NCBI GenBank assembly: GCA_947487765.1
Contig: CANKXO010000003.1
Span: 248,001 to 312,000, forward strand
Origin: an uncultured Pseudomonadales bacterium
GTDB taxonomy: Bacteria; Pseudomonadota; Gammaproteobacteria; Pseudomonadales; Cellvibrionaceae
Length of the DNA stretch: 64,000 nucleotides
Direction: 5' to 3'
This document shows positions 8,613 through 17,303 of the stretch, one piece after another (the stretch's first letter is position 1; each line of letters starts with the position of its first letter). The translations under genes and the position numbers were made by a program. The notes under the pieces were generated by a model. That model searched no databases, had not been told where the DNA came from, and saw nothing but the letters and a program-made list of their open reading frames with translations.

Positions 8613-9701
8613 ATGTCAGACATATCTTCTTTATTAAAAACACCCTTATATAACCAGCATGTAGCACTCAATGCACGCATCGTTGATTTCGGTGGCTGGG
8701 CACTGCCAGTGAACTACTCCTCTCAAGTGGATGAGCATCACGCCGTCCGCAAAAGCGCAGGCATGTTTGATGTTTCCCACATGACAGTATCCGATATTAC
8801 TGGCTCTGATACTCTACCATTTCTGTCAAAATTGCTTGCCAATGACATACAAAAAATTACTTCAATAGAAGGCAAAGCTTTATATAGCTGCATGCTAAAT
8901 GAAGGCGGTGGCGTCATTGATGACTTAATTGTGTATTACCTGGGAGATAGCTACTGTCGATTAGTGACCAATGCCGGGACCAATGAAAAAGATATGGCTT
9001 GGTTACAAAAACAAGCCGCATTATTTACTGATGTGACAGTTACAGAAAAACCGGAATTAGCACTTATTGCCGTGCAAGGACCAACTGCCTTACAAGATCT
9101 ACAAAAAATATTTCCTGGACAAATCAGTGAACTCGTTAGCCAATTAAAACGCTTTCAAGGTGGGTTTGCTGACGACACGTTTATTGGGCGTACAGGCTAC
9201 ACCGGTGAAGATGGTGTCGAAATTATTATCCCAGCAGATCAAGCAAGCGATATGTGGAACCGATTGCATGAGGCTGGCATACAAGCTTGTGGCCTAGGTG
9301 CTCGCGACACATTGCGCCTAGAGGCAGGTATGGCGCTTTATGGCTCCGACCTTGATGAAAATCACACACCTTTGGATTCAGGCCTATCGTGGTCTGTCGC
9401 AATGAAAGATGATCGTAATTTTATTGGCAAACAAGCACTGTCCGTACCCTCAAAATATAGAATGATTGGCTTAGTGCTCGAGGGCAAAGGTGTGTTGCGC
9501 GGCCATCAACCGATACTTCACAACGATATTATTATTGGCGAAATTACTAGCGGAACATATTCCCCCACACTGAGCCAATCTATCGCTTTAGCTAGAATTA
9601 ACAATGACCCTGAGATTGAAGCGGGAACATTGCTAAAAGTGCAAATACGAAAAAATCAAATAGACGCACGCGTTGTTAACTACCCCTTTATTAAGAAATA
9701 G
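8613..9701 (+). CDS. gcvT: Aminomethyltransferase (glycine cleavage T protein)
   Basis: A 362-residue T protein with AAGGGG before the ATG. Characteristic stretches include TPLYNQHVALNARIVDFGGW, SAGMFDVSHMTV, GRTGYTGEDGVEI and GLGARDTLRLEAGM (the catalytic Asp region of the family). It releases ammonia from the H-protein-bound aminomethyl group and makes 5,10-methylene-tetrahydrofolate. The C-terminal barrel (GEITSGTYSPTLSQSIALA) is complete. It sits 15 bases after gcvH, so the two are almost certainly co-transcribed. A 324-base spacer with a structured element then separates it from gcvP. Confidence 0.97.
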   Translation: MSDISSLLKTPLYNQHVALNARIVDFGGWALPVNYSSQVDEHHAVRKSAGMFDVSHMTVSDITGSDTLPFLSKLLANDIQKITSIEGKALYSCMLNEGGGVIDDLIVYYLGDSYCRLVTNAGTNEKDMAWLQKQAALFTDVTVTEKPELALIAVQGPTALQDLQKIFPGQISELVSQLKRFQGGFADDTFIGRTGYTGEDGVEIIIPADQASDMWNRLHEAGIQACGLGARDTLRLEAGMALYGSDLDENHTPLDSGLSWSVAMKDDRNFIGKQALSVPSKYRMIGLVLEGKGVLRGHQPILHNDIIIGEITSGTYSPTLSQSIALARINNDPEIEAGTLLKVQIRKNQIDARVVNYPFIKK

Positions 9702-9740
9702 CCAGGGCCTCTTAACACTAATTTAATAGTCACTGTTGTG

Positions 9741-9950
9741 ACTAAAATAGCGCCAATCAAGGCGCGAGGAACGAGTTTAGCGGACCTAAATAAGCGACGA
9801 GCAACACCGAGTGGCGCTATTTTAGCCGCAACCCAAAGGGCTAACGCACAACGGCGTTATACCGTCAAGCGGCACCGAGGTCGTTCGTTTATGTATGTTC
9901 AATACACAGCACTCTCTCTGCTTTGTTGTACAAAAAAATGGGCGCTAGCA
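9741..9950 (+). repeat. Structured repeat-like element between gcvT and gcvP
   Basis: This stretch is visibly richer in G+C than its flanks. It starts with CTAAAATAGCGCCA (9742-9755), whose exact 14-base reverse complement lies at 9812-9825. A partial third copy (TGGGCGCTAGC) ends the element near 9939-9949. The middle can fold into a branched structure: GCCGC (9825-9829) pairs with GCGGC (9869-9873), enclosing CCC/GGG (9832-9840) and TAACGC/GCGTTA (9842-9859). An 88-codon open frame runs through it (9738-10004), but its arginine-rich start and lack of family resemblance suggest it is not a gene. The best reading is an interspersed repeat/MITE or a structured RNA leader before gcvP. Confidence 0.55.
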
Positions 9951-10025
9951 GTGATTATTAAATTAGTGTTAATAGGCCCTAGAACTTTAACCGTAAAAAA
10001 TTAACGTCTTACGAGTAATTACGTC

Positions 10026-12881
10026 ATGAATACATTTAAACATCGGCACATTGGCCCACAGCAAAACGATATCGATACAATGCTGCAAACACTAGGCTAT
10101 ACAACACTGGACGAACTCACTCAGGCAGTGGTTCCTAAGTCGATTGCTGACAACTTACCACTTAACTTATCTGAGCCGTTAAGCGAGGAACAAGCATTAG
10201 AAGAGTTACAGACGATCGCTAAACAAAATAAAGTGTTTACCTCTTTAATTGGTCAAGGCTACTACAATACTTATACGCCTAAAGTGATCCAACGAAACGT
10301 ACTTGAAAACCCCGCCTGGTATACCGCTTACACACCCTACCAACCAGAAATATCCCAAGGGCGTTTGGAAGCTTTATTTTATTTCCAGACAATGATTACT
10401 GAACTAACGGGAATGGACATCGCTAATGCATCACTGCTCGACGAGGGCACGGCAGCAGCAGAGGCAATGGCCTTATGCCATCGCTCCAGTCGAGGCCAGA
10501 AAAATACATTTTTAGTCTCTAAATTTTGCCATCCACAAACAAAAACTATTTTAGAAACTCGTGCCACACCACTGGGTATCAAGCTAGTAGAATTCGATGA
10601 AACCAAACCTGTCAGCAGTTGGGACGACATCTTTGGAACGTTAATTCAATATCCCACGACCTATGGTGATGTTTACCCTCTTAGCAATTTCATTACTGAA
10701 TCACACGACAATAAAGCCATGGTGGTTATGGCCTCCGATTTACTGGCATTAACACTGCTAACCGCTCCCGGTGAATTAGGCGCAGACATTGTTGTGGGTA
10801 ACTCTCAACGTTTTGGTGTACCAATGGGTTTTGGTGGACCTCATGCTGGATTTTTTGCAACCACCGAAAAATATAAACGCTCCATCCCAGGCCGCTTAGT
10901 CGGCCAGTCAGTTGATTCCGCAGGACAACCGGCTTATCGCTTGGCACTACAAACACGCGAACAACACATAAGACGAGAGAAAGCGACATCTAATATATGT
11001 ACTGCTCAAGCATTATTAGCAATGATGGCAACATTTTATGCTTGCTATCATGGGCCAGAAGGATTAAAAAATATTGCGCAACGTGTTCATCAACTAACAA
11101 CAACTCTAGCAAGTCAGTTAAAACAACATGGGGTTCAAGTACTAAACGAATACTATTTTGACACGTTACACATTGTTGTAGAAAATCCAGCCGAACTTGT
11201 TGAGAAAGCAAAAGCGGATAACTATAACGTAAATCAACGGGGCATCCACATCACTTTGTCTTTAGACGAAACGACATCAGAAGGCGATATTAAAAACATT
11301 CTCTCTTGGTTTAACATTGACTGCGGAAATATCAATACTGCTGCACAAAACCTTACGGAAAATTATTTACGCCACGACCAATATTTAACACAGGCGGTCT
11401 TTAGCCAATATCATTCAGAAACAGAAATGATGCGTTATTTACGCCGACTTTCAGATAAAGATATTGCACTTGATCGCTCCATGATTCCGTTAGGCTCATG
11501 TACCATGAAATTGAATGCGGCAAGTGAAATGACACCCGTCACTTGGCCAGGATTTGCCAACATCCACCCCTTCGCTCCTGCATCACAAACTCATGGCTAT
11601 CAAACCATGATTAAACAGCTAGAAGATATGTTATGCGCAGCTACAGGTTATGACGCCATATCACTGCAACCCAACGCAGGCTCTCAAGGAGAATACGCCG
11701 GGCTATTAGCGATCAAGGCCTACCATGAATCTCATGGCGAGATGAATCGCAATATTTGTTTAATCCCAAGCTCAGCTCACGGCACTAATCCCGCCAGCGC
11801 ACAAATGGCCAATATGAAAGTAGTTGTTGTTCAGTGCGATGAAAAAGGTAACGTAGATATCGGTGATTTAAAAAATAAAATCGCCTCACACCCCGACCAA
11901 ATTGCAGCAATTATGATTACTTATCCATCCACTCATGGTGTTTTTGAGGATGATGTCAGTGAAGTTTGTGAATTAATTCATACGGCAGGCGGCCAGGTTT
12001 ATATTGATGGCGCCAACATGAATGCCTTAGTTGGTATCGCCAAGCCCGGAAAATTTGGCGGTGATGTCTCTCACTTAAATCTGCATAAAACATTTTGCAT
12101 ACCTCATGGCGGCGGTGGACCAGGGATAGGCCCTATTGGTGTCGGCAAACATTTGGAGCCATTTCTACCCAAAGATGGTATCAATACTGAACGTAGCGGC
12201 GCTGCCGTAAGCTCAGCACCTTTTGGCAGTGCGTCTATTTTGCCAATTTCCTGGATGTATATGCGCATGATGGGTGCAGATGGTTTACGTGAAGCAACAC
12301 AGGTCGCCATCTTGAGCGCTAACTATATTGCCAATCGCTTAAGCAAACAGTTTCCTATTCTTTATACCGGAAATCACGATTTAGTTGCTCACGAATGTAT
12401 TATTGATACCCGCCCAATGAAAGAGCATGGCATTAATGTTGATGATATTGCCAAGCGTTTAATTGATTTTGGCTTTCATGCGCCAACGATGAGCTTTCCT
12501 GTTGCAGGAACACTGATGATTGAGCCAACCGAAAGTGAAAGCCTGGAAGAACTTGAGCGCTTCTGTAGAGCTATGTCGATTATCTATGATGAATGTATGC
12601 AAGTCGCCAGCGGGCAATTACCAGCTGATAACAATCCATTGGTCAATGCACCACACACCGCTGAGTTTTTATTAGGTGACAATTTCGAGTTAGCTTATAG
12701 CCGTCAGCAAGCCATCTTTCCAGACGACCTAGTTGATAGAAGTTACAAATACTGGCCACCGGTTGCTCGCGTTGATAATGTTTACGGCGATAAAAATCTT
12801 ATATGCTCTTGCCCGAGTATGGAAAATTACCAAGATGATATTGACGAGAAAAGTGTTAAACCATTATCAGCCAGCGTATAA
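10026..12881 (+). CDS. gcvP: Glycine dehydrogenase (decarboxylating), P protein
   Basis: A 951-residue single-chain P protein, the size of the proteobacterial fused form. The N-terminus [20 protein letters not shown] and the glycine-rich [16 protein letters not shown] are family hallmarks. The PLP lysine is Lys688 in [18 protein letters not shown]. It decarboxylates glycine and passes the aminomethyl group to lipoyl-GcvH. Together with gcvHT just upstream it completes the system except for lipoamide dehydrogenase. It probably has its own leader or promoter, since 324 bases and a structured element separate it from gcvT. A strong inverted repeat after the stop ends transcription. Confidence 0.97.
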   Translation: MNTFKHRHIGPQQNDIDTMLQTLGYTTLDELTQAVVPKSIADNLPLNLSEPLSEEQALEELQTIAKQNKVFTSLIGQGYYNTYTPKVIQRNVLENPAWYTAYTPYQPEISQGRLEALFYFQTMITELTGMDIANASLLDEGTAAAEAMALCHRSSRGQKNTFLVSKFCHPQTKTILETRATPLGIKLVEFDETKPVSSWDDIFGTLIQYPTTYGDVYPLSNFITESHDNKAMVVMASDLLALTLLTAPGELGADIVVGNSQRFGVPMGFGGPHAGFFATTEKYKRSIPGRLVGQSVDSAGQPAYRLALQTREQHIRREKATSNICTAQALLAMMATFYACYHGPEGLKNIAQRVHQLTTTLASQLKQHGVQVLNEYYFDTLHIVVENPAELVEKAKADNYNVNQRGIHITLSLDETTSEGDIKNILSWFNIDCGNINTAAQNLTENYLRHDQYLTQAVFSQYHSETEMMRYLRRLSDKDIALDRSMIPLGSCTMKLNAASEMTPVTWPGFANIHPFAPASQTHGYQTMIKQLEDMLCAATGYDAISLQPNAGSQGEYAGLLAIKAYHESHGEMNRNICLIPSSAHGTNPASAQMANMKVVVVQCDEKGNVDIGDLKNKIASHPDQIAAIMITYPSTHGVFEDDVSEVCELIHTAGGQVYIDGANMNALVGIAKPGKFGGDVSHLNLHKTFCIPHGGGGPGIGPIGVGKHLEPFLPKDGINTERSGAAVSSAPFGSASILPISWMYMRMMGADGLREATQVAILSANYIANRLSKQFPILYTGNHDLVAHECIIDTRPMKEHGINVDDIAKRLIDFGFHAPTMSFPVAGTLMIEPTESESLEELERFCRAMSIIYDECMQVASGQLPADNNPLVNAPHTAEFLLGDNFELAYSRQQAIFPDDLVDRSYKYWPPVARVDNVYGDKNLICSCPSMENYQDDIDEKSVKPLSASV

Positions 12882-12906
12882 AAACACTACGGTAATATTT
12901 TATATT

Positions 12907-12940
12907 GTCGAGCTCAATTTCTTTCAAAATTGAGCTCGAC
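12907..12940. terminator. Bidirectional terminator between gcvP and the DMT transporter
   Basis: A perfect 14-base inverted repeat has arms at 12907-12920 and 12927-12940 (GTCGAGCTCAATTT and its complement) and a 6-base loop. It sits between the convergent stops at 12881 and 12956. AT-rich sequence flanks both sides, so it can serve either strand, although no long T-run is present. Confidence 0.7.
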
Positions 12941-12955
12941 ATACAAAAAGAAATT

Positions 12956-13816
12956 CTACTGACTTAGGAGAAACACACCACCGAGTATTGCTAGTATGCC
13001 CACGATTTGATTCAGCACAATGCGCTCACGATTTATGATGATGGCCAATATCACGGTCACCCCAGAATAGACAGATGCAATAGGCGCTACAACGGAAACA
13101 TTACTCACGCTAGAACCGATAATATATGCCACCCATGCCAGATTCACTATGAGCGAATGCGATAAAAAGATAACAACTATCGATTTGTCTATATCCTCTA
13201 GCTTAGGCACTCCTTGTCGTTTAACACCTATAACGATAAAGAGGATGGATTGGGACAAGGCAGAATAGACAAATACAGTACCAATATCAATATCGCTGGA
13301 AATAAATCCCATAATAAAAAAGGCCACACCAAATCCAAACATTGCGATTACCGCTTCTTTTAATCCCCTTTGAGAACGAAAAAGATGTAAGCGCCTTAGA
13401 TTAGTAGCGGCCAAGAAAAGGCCTCCGACAATAAATAGAATACACAGACTATCAGCAAAAGAGAGCACTTCGTTAGCGAATATAACAGACAATAAAACAG
13501 TGATAATAGCGAAGGACGACGCAACCGGGGAAACCAGGCTTATATCACCAACTTCAAAACCCCGCACATAAGCAAAGTAACCTACAACATAAACAAGCGA
13601 GCTTACTGCCACAATAGCAAATACTCTCAGATCAAATACAAAAGCGTCGAGACATATCAAAGCCCCGGCAGCAACTAGGCTAACAATTAACGTTAGTATA
13701 TTCCGAATGACCATGGCTTTTGACGCGCCCAACCGCCGAATCGCAAAGGTCTGGATAAAATCAGAAACACCCCAACAAATCATTGCTACAATTCCGTAGA
13801 AAACACCAGCCTCCAT
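12956..13816 (-). CDS. EamA/DMT-superfamily transporter
   Basis: This 286-residue, very hydrophobic protein has about ten predicted membrane helices in two EamA halves (MEAGVFYGIVAMICWGVSDF at the start; VAPIASVYSGVTVILAIIIN in the second half). The substrate is unknown; family members export amino acids, sugars or other metabolites. Its ribosome site (TTGGAG) lies inside the last codons of a decayed arsR copy, whose stop is only 3 bases before this ATG on the minus strand. The transporter was therefore once the second gene of an arsR-transporter operon. A remaining link to ArsR-type control is suggested by the operators at 14041-14088 and by the intact arsR at 14277-14576. Confidence 0.82.
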   Translation of the reverse strand: MEAGVFYGIVAMICWGVSDFIQTFAIRRLGASKAMVIRNILTLIVSLVAAGALICLDAFVFDLRVFAIVAVSSLVYVVGYFAYVRGFEVGDISLVSPVASSFAIITVLLSVIFANEVLSFADSLCILFIVGGLFLAATNLRRLHLFRSQRGLKEAVIAMFGFGVAFFIMGFISSDIDIGTVFVYSALSQSILFIVIGVKRQGVPKLEDIDKSIVVIFLSHSLIVNLAWVAYIIGSSVSNVSVVAPIASVYSGVTVILAIIINRERIVLNQIVGILAILGGVFLLSQ

Positions 13817-13819
13817 AAA

Positions 13820-14037
13820 CTACTCCAATAAGTTACAAACTAAATTCCCGACGTTTTTCAGCCAGCTTTATCACATCAGTAATACGCTGACTGATGCAGG
13901 TTGCTGTTACGAGCCCCGCATCATGCAATATTTTCATATGCTTGGTAGTCAATGTCCGGAGAAAACGAGCAACCGGATCCTTCAGTCAATCCAAGATCAA
14001 ACATCGATTCACATTTGCCGAAGCACGCGCAACCTAG
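13820..14037 (-). pseudogene. Decayed duplicate of the adjacent arsR gene
   Basis: The sequence aligns closely with the intact arsR at 14277-14576. Shared stretches include TCCAATAAGTTACA, CATGCAATATTTTCATATG followed by CTTGGTAGTC, and CAAACATCGATT. Relative to the intact copy it lacks about 73 bases in the middle, which shifts the frame and removes the recognition-helix region. The start codon is also destroyed (TTCATTCAT became CTAGTTAAT). The stop (TAG, 13820-13822) is still in register and sits 3 bases before the DMT transporter start. This is a clear local duplication followed by decay. The comparison was made by eye. Confidence 0.85.
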
Positions 14038-14040
14038 TTA

Positions 14041-14088
14041 ATAGCCTTTAAGCTATATAGCAATTTAACTATATAGCTTAAAGGCTAT
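14041..14088. promoter_or_regulatory. 20-base inverted repeat: two facing ArsR-type operators
   Basis: Perfect 20-base arms at 14041-14060 and 14069-14088 are separated by CAATTTAA. Each arm contains ATAGC-N6-GCTAT, itself a palindrome. The right arm with flanks (14068-14090) aligns with the promoter region of the intact arsR (14588-14608, ATAGCTAAAAGACTAT). The left arm looks like an added inverted copy. It lies just upstream of the decayed arsR and in front of the DMT transporter. This size and position fit operators of the ArsR family, although the regulator assignment is inferred. Confidence 0.65.
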
Positions 14089-14276
14089 CATGTAAAATGA
14101 TTTTTTAAAAAGAATTTACAATTATAGAAATTACAGACTTTTGGCAGTTTTTATGGAAATGATTAAGAAGGGAAAATATAGTTTGAATCACTAAGTTTTT
14201 TGTAGCACTAGTGCGTCAAATAATAATGCTTTATAGCAAATCGGCAATGCTTAAGAAGCACCGTTTCCCTAAGGCA

Positions 14277-14576
14277 TTATTCCAATAAGTTACAGATCAA
14301 ATTACGCGCAGTTTTTAAACCCTGTTCATCACGGTGGTAATACGTCCACTGGCTGATATAGGTTGCTTTTACGAGGCCTGCTTCATGCAATATTTTCATA
14401 TGCTTGGTAGTCGATGGCTGACTAATACCCAATTTTTCAGCGAGATGTATTACGCATACACCATCTTTTTCCAGATCACCTAATTTCTGGGGAGGAAAGT
14501 GGGCAACTGGATCTTTCAACCAATTCAATATCAAACATCGATTTTCATTTGCCAAAGCACGCGTAATTTCATTCAT
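14277..14576 (-). CDS. ArsR-family winged-helix repressor
   Basis: A 99-residue ArsR-type regulator. ALANENRCLILNWLKDP is the usual first helix pair, HLAEKLGISQPSTTKHMKIL is the recognition helix-turn-helix, and HEAGLVKATYISQWTYYH forms the wing. The Cys residues (ENRC, GVCVIH) do not form the ELCVCDL arsenic-sensing motif, so the signal is not evidently a metal. A candidate self-operator, ATAGCTAAAAGACTAT (14591-14606), lies 15 bases upstream of the start codon and matches the paired operators at 14041-14088. A decayed copy of this gene precedes the DMT transporter, so the transporter is the probable regulatory target. Confidence 0.9.
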   Translation of the reverse strand: MNEITRALANENRCLILNWLKDPVAHFPPQKLGDLEKDGVCVIHLAEKLGISQPSTTKHMKILHEAGLVKATYISQWTYYHRDEQGLKTARNLICNLLE

Positions 14577-14590
14577 AGTTCTTTAATTAT

Positions 14591-14606
14591 ATAGCTAAAA
14601 GACTAT
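14591..14606 (-). promoter_or_regulatory. Candidate operator of the intact arsR
   Basis: ATAGCTAAAAGACTAT differs at only two of 16 positions from ATAGCTTAAAGGCTAT at 14073-14088. It is positioned 15 bases before the arsR start on the minus strand, as expected for autorepression. Confidence 0.55.
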
Positions 14607-14631
14607 CACCCACAGTAATTAAAAAGATTTC

Positions 14632-15285
14632 TCAGCTACAAACCTGCCACAACTGATGACCACTGAGTAAATATTTCCTCTCGAACGCCGTTATCGCTTG
14701 CTCACTCTGATATTCAACGAGCTGTGCTGAATAATTAGCAATTGCTAATGCTGTATTAAACTCTTCCGCATAAGTCTGCCAATTAGTCCTCAGATCAATC
14801 TTTGAACTAATCGCAAGTAGGCTCGGGAATGCAGGATGGCCATGCCAACGCCGCTGTAGATGTTGCGGCTTAGGCCAAGGGTTGGGATATAACAAATAAT
14901 GCTTCTCAACGGTTAATTTGGCTTGCTCTAATAAGCGCCAAAAATCTGTACATTCACAACGCAATAGCAAGCAATTATCAGCAAGGTCTGCATTTTCACT
15001 ATTAGCCAGGCGCTTAGCTGATTGATCTAAGCCTACCACTAAGCAATCTTGATACTCTTGAGAAAAGTAGCGGGTACTTTCAGCTGTTCCACAAGCGCTA
15101 TCCAAAACTATGTTAGGTCTCCCAAGTGATATCCAGCGATTATAAAACTGTTCAAATGCAAGCTGGCTGTAATCAGCGACAGGCTTACGAAACTGAGTAG
15201 CAAGATGCTTATCAACCACTTTTTTAAGGTTTTTGTGAACAACAGGCTGGGAAGAAGAAATAACTTTTGACGGAGTGAAACTCAT
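14632..15285 (-). CDS. TrmB-like SAM-dependent methyltransferase
   Basis: A 217-residue protein with the SAM-binding motif NIVLDSACGTAESTRYF and the acidic strand end VVGLDQSAKRL. It also has YLLYPNPWPKPQHLQRRWHG, which closely resembles the catalytic (F/Y)PDPWPKxRHxKRR segment of tRNA (guanine-46-N7)-methyltransferase. The first Asp of that motif is replaced by Asn (PNPWPK), and the flanking sequence is divergent. It is therefore more likely a TrmB paralog than the housekeeping TrmB. The substrate is unknown. It lies downstream of the aap transporter operon on the same strand. Confidence 0.72.
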   Translation of the reverse strand: MSFTPSKVISSSQPVVHKNLKKVVDKHLATQFRKPVADYSQLAFEQFYNRWISLGRPNIVLDSACGTAESTRYFSQEYQDCLVVGLDQSAKRLANSENADLADNCLLLRCECTDFWRLLEQAKLTVEKHYLLYPNPWPKPQHLQRRWHGHPAFPSLLAISSKIDLRTNWQTYAEEFNTALAIANYSAQLVEYQSEQAITAFERKYLLSGHQLWQVCS

Positions 15286-15360
15286 AATAGACTAACAGTA
15301 TATAAAATAACGCACTTAAGAGGCCATTCTCTTAAATGCGTTAAAAACATCTATTATAAC

Positions 15361-16128
15361 TTAGTGATCGAGGATTTGACTTAGGAATAATTGTAAACGA
15401 TCTGTTTGAGGGTTATTAAACAACTCTTCAGGAGTATTTTGCTCAACAATTTCACCAGCATCCATAAAGATAACGCGGTCGGCAACCTTCTTCGCAAAAC
15501 CCATTTCATGAGTTACACACAACATGGTCATACCTTCATCAGCTAGCTCAACCATAACATCCAGCACTTCCTTAATCATCTCAGGGTCAAGTGCTGATGT
15601 TGGCTCATCAAACAACATGATTTGTGGTGCCATACAAAGGGATCGGGCAATCGCTACACGCTGCTGCTGTCCACCCGATAACTGACCAGGAAATTTATCT
15701 GCCTGCTCAGGAATTTTCACACGCTCCAGATACTTCATAGCGATGGCTTCAGCTTCTGCTTTGGGCTTTTTCTGTACCCAAATAGGACCAAGCGTTAAGT
15801 TTTCTAAAATCGTTAAATGCGGGAAGAGATTAAAATGCTGGAATACCATACCAACTTCGCGACGAATCGCCTCGATATTTTTAACATCTTCAACCATCTC
15901 TACGCCGTTAACGACTAGCGAACCACGCTGAAACTCTTCCAGGCGATTAATACAGCGGATTGTTGTTGATTTGCCCGAACCAGAAGGTCCGCAAATAACA
16001 ATTTTTTCACCCTTTTTAACTGTTAAATTAATATCTTTCAATACATGAAAGTCGCCGTACCACTTATTAAGGTCTTTGATAATAATCGTATCTTCAACAT
16101 TATCTGCTACTTTTGATTCTGTACTCAT
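15361..16128 (-). CDS. aapP: General L-amino acid ABC transporter, ATP-binding subunit
   Basis: A 255-residue polar-amino-acid ATPase of the GlnQ/AapP type. Walker A is [18 protein letters not shown], the signature is [15 protein letters not shown], Walker B is [14 protein letters not shown], and the switch His is in [20 protein letters not shown]. It powers uptake by the two permeases encoded immediately before it in the same transcript order (J-Q-M-P). It acts on the cytoplasmic face of the inner membrane. Confidence 0.95.
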   Translation of the reverse strand: MSTESKVADNVEDTIIIKDLNKWYGDFHVLKDINLTVKKGEKIVICGPSGSGKSTTIRCINRLEEFQRGSLVVNGVEMVEDVKNIEAIRREVGMVFQHFNLFPHLTILENLTLGPIWVQKKPKAEAEAIAMKYLERVKIPEQADKFPGQLSGGQQQRVAIARSLCMAPQIMLFDEPTSALDPEMIKEVLDVMVELADEGMTMLCVTHEMGFAKKVADRVIFMDAGEIVEQNTPEELFNNPQTDRLQLFLSQILDH

Positions 16129-16174
16129 AGTAAACCTTTAATCTTATTCAATAATTTTTATTAATTTTCTTTTA

Positions 16175-17299
16175 TTAATTTCTATGGCTAGTATCGAGCT
16201 TTTTCTCAATACTTGATGCGAGCATTGACATACCGAAACAACAAAGCCAAAAGATAACGCCAACAAATACATAACCTTCAACTGCGTGGCCACCTAACCA
16301 ATTAGAATTACTCAAAGCGGTTAAAAGGGTTTGCAGCACTTCAGGAATACCAATAATCAAAAGGAATACTGTATTCTTAAAGAGCATGACAAAAGTTGCT
16401 AAAATATTTGGCATAGAGACTTTAATCACTTGCGGCAAAATAATTAATAAGGTTTTTTGCCAATAGCCCAAACCAATTGAATCAGCTGCCTCATATTGCC
16501 CTGAAGGAATTGCCTGAAAACCACCACGAAAAACTTCGGCCATATATCCAGACATAAAAAAGATCAGCACGATCCAAACACGCACTAACTTATCAACATT
16601 AGTACCCTCAGCAAAAAACAGCGGCAACATTACCGAGCCCATAAAGAATAGTGCTAACACTGGAACACCACGAAAGAACTCAATAAAAACAACACTGATT
16701 GATCGCGCCAGTGGCATATCAGAACGACGACCTAATGCCCATAAAAAGCTAAAGGGGAATGCAACAATAATAGCAGCTGCGGCCATCAACACATTCAGAG
16801 AAAAACCACCCCAGAAATCCGTATTGACATAGTCTAAACCGACTAAACGTCCATCGAGGATAGCAATACATACAAACGGCAATACTAAAAATAGAGGAAC
16901 ACTCACTTTTAATCGAATGTTTGCGGGCAAGGTAAACGATAAAACAATAACCACAAACAATAAAATTAATGAAAGATTAACTCGCCATAAACCGTCTGAA
17001 GGATAACTACCATAGAAGAACTGCTGCGACCACGCCTGAATAAAGACCCAACATGCACCGTCACTGACACAAGCATCTTGGCTAGCACCACTCCACGTAG
17101 AAGATATAAACATCCAGTCAATGACACCCGGAACAACGTTCAACAAGCCCAGTATGACAAGTATAGTAACTACTGAATTAGGAATAGAAGAAAACAAATT
17201 TTCTTTTATCCAAGCGACAGGCCCAACGGTTGAACTTGGCGCAGGCTGAGCAGCCGCTGGTTTAAATTCGATAGGATCTGTTTTAAATGTATTTGCCAT
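16175..17299 (-). CDS. aapM: General L-amino acid ABC transporter, permease AapM
   Basis: A 374-residue permease, long for this family because of the extra N-terminal helices typical of AapM. The conserved cytoplasmic loop GYMAEVFRGGFQAIPSGQYE followed by AADSIGLGYWQKTLLIILPQ is the EAA motif that contacts the ATPase. It pairs with AapQ, whose gene ends 4 bases upstream of its start. The adjacent genes and the length make the Aap assignment more likely than HisM/GltK. Confidence 0.93.
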   Translation of the reverse strand: MANTFKTDPIEFKPAAAQPAPSSTVGPVAWIKENLFSSIPNSVVTILVILGLLNVVPGVIDWMFISSTWSGASQDACVSDGACWVFIQAWSQQFFYGSYPSDGLWRVNLSLILLFVVIVLSFTLPANIRLKVSVPLFLVLPFVCIAILDGRLVGLDYVNTDFWGGFSLNVLMAAAAIIVAFPFSFLWALGRRSDMPLARSISVVFIEFFRGVPVLALFFMGSVMLPLFFAEGTNVDKLVRVWIVLIFFMSGYMAEVFRGGFQAIPSGQYEAADSIGLGYWQKTLLIILPQVIKVSMPNILATFVMLFKNTVFLLIIGIPEVLQTLLTALSNSNWLGGHAVEGYVFVGVIFWLCCFGMSMLASSIEKKLDTSHRN

Positions 17300-17303
17300 G
17301 ATC

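Noticed and set aside
9738-10004. 88-codon open frame between gcvT and gcvP
   Set aside because: It runs through the structured repeat-like element, has no ribosome site, no recognisable domain and odd composition; more likely a chance frame in non-coding sequence.
13820-14037. Decayed arsR copy as a working gene
   Set aside because: The start codon is lost and about 73 bases are missing, shifting the frame and removing the recognition helix.
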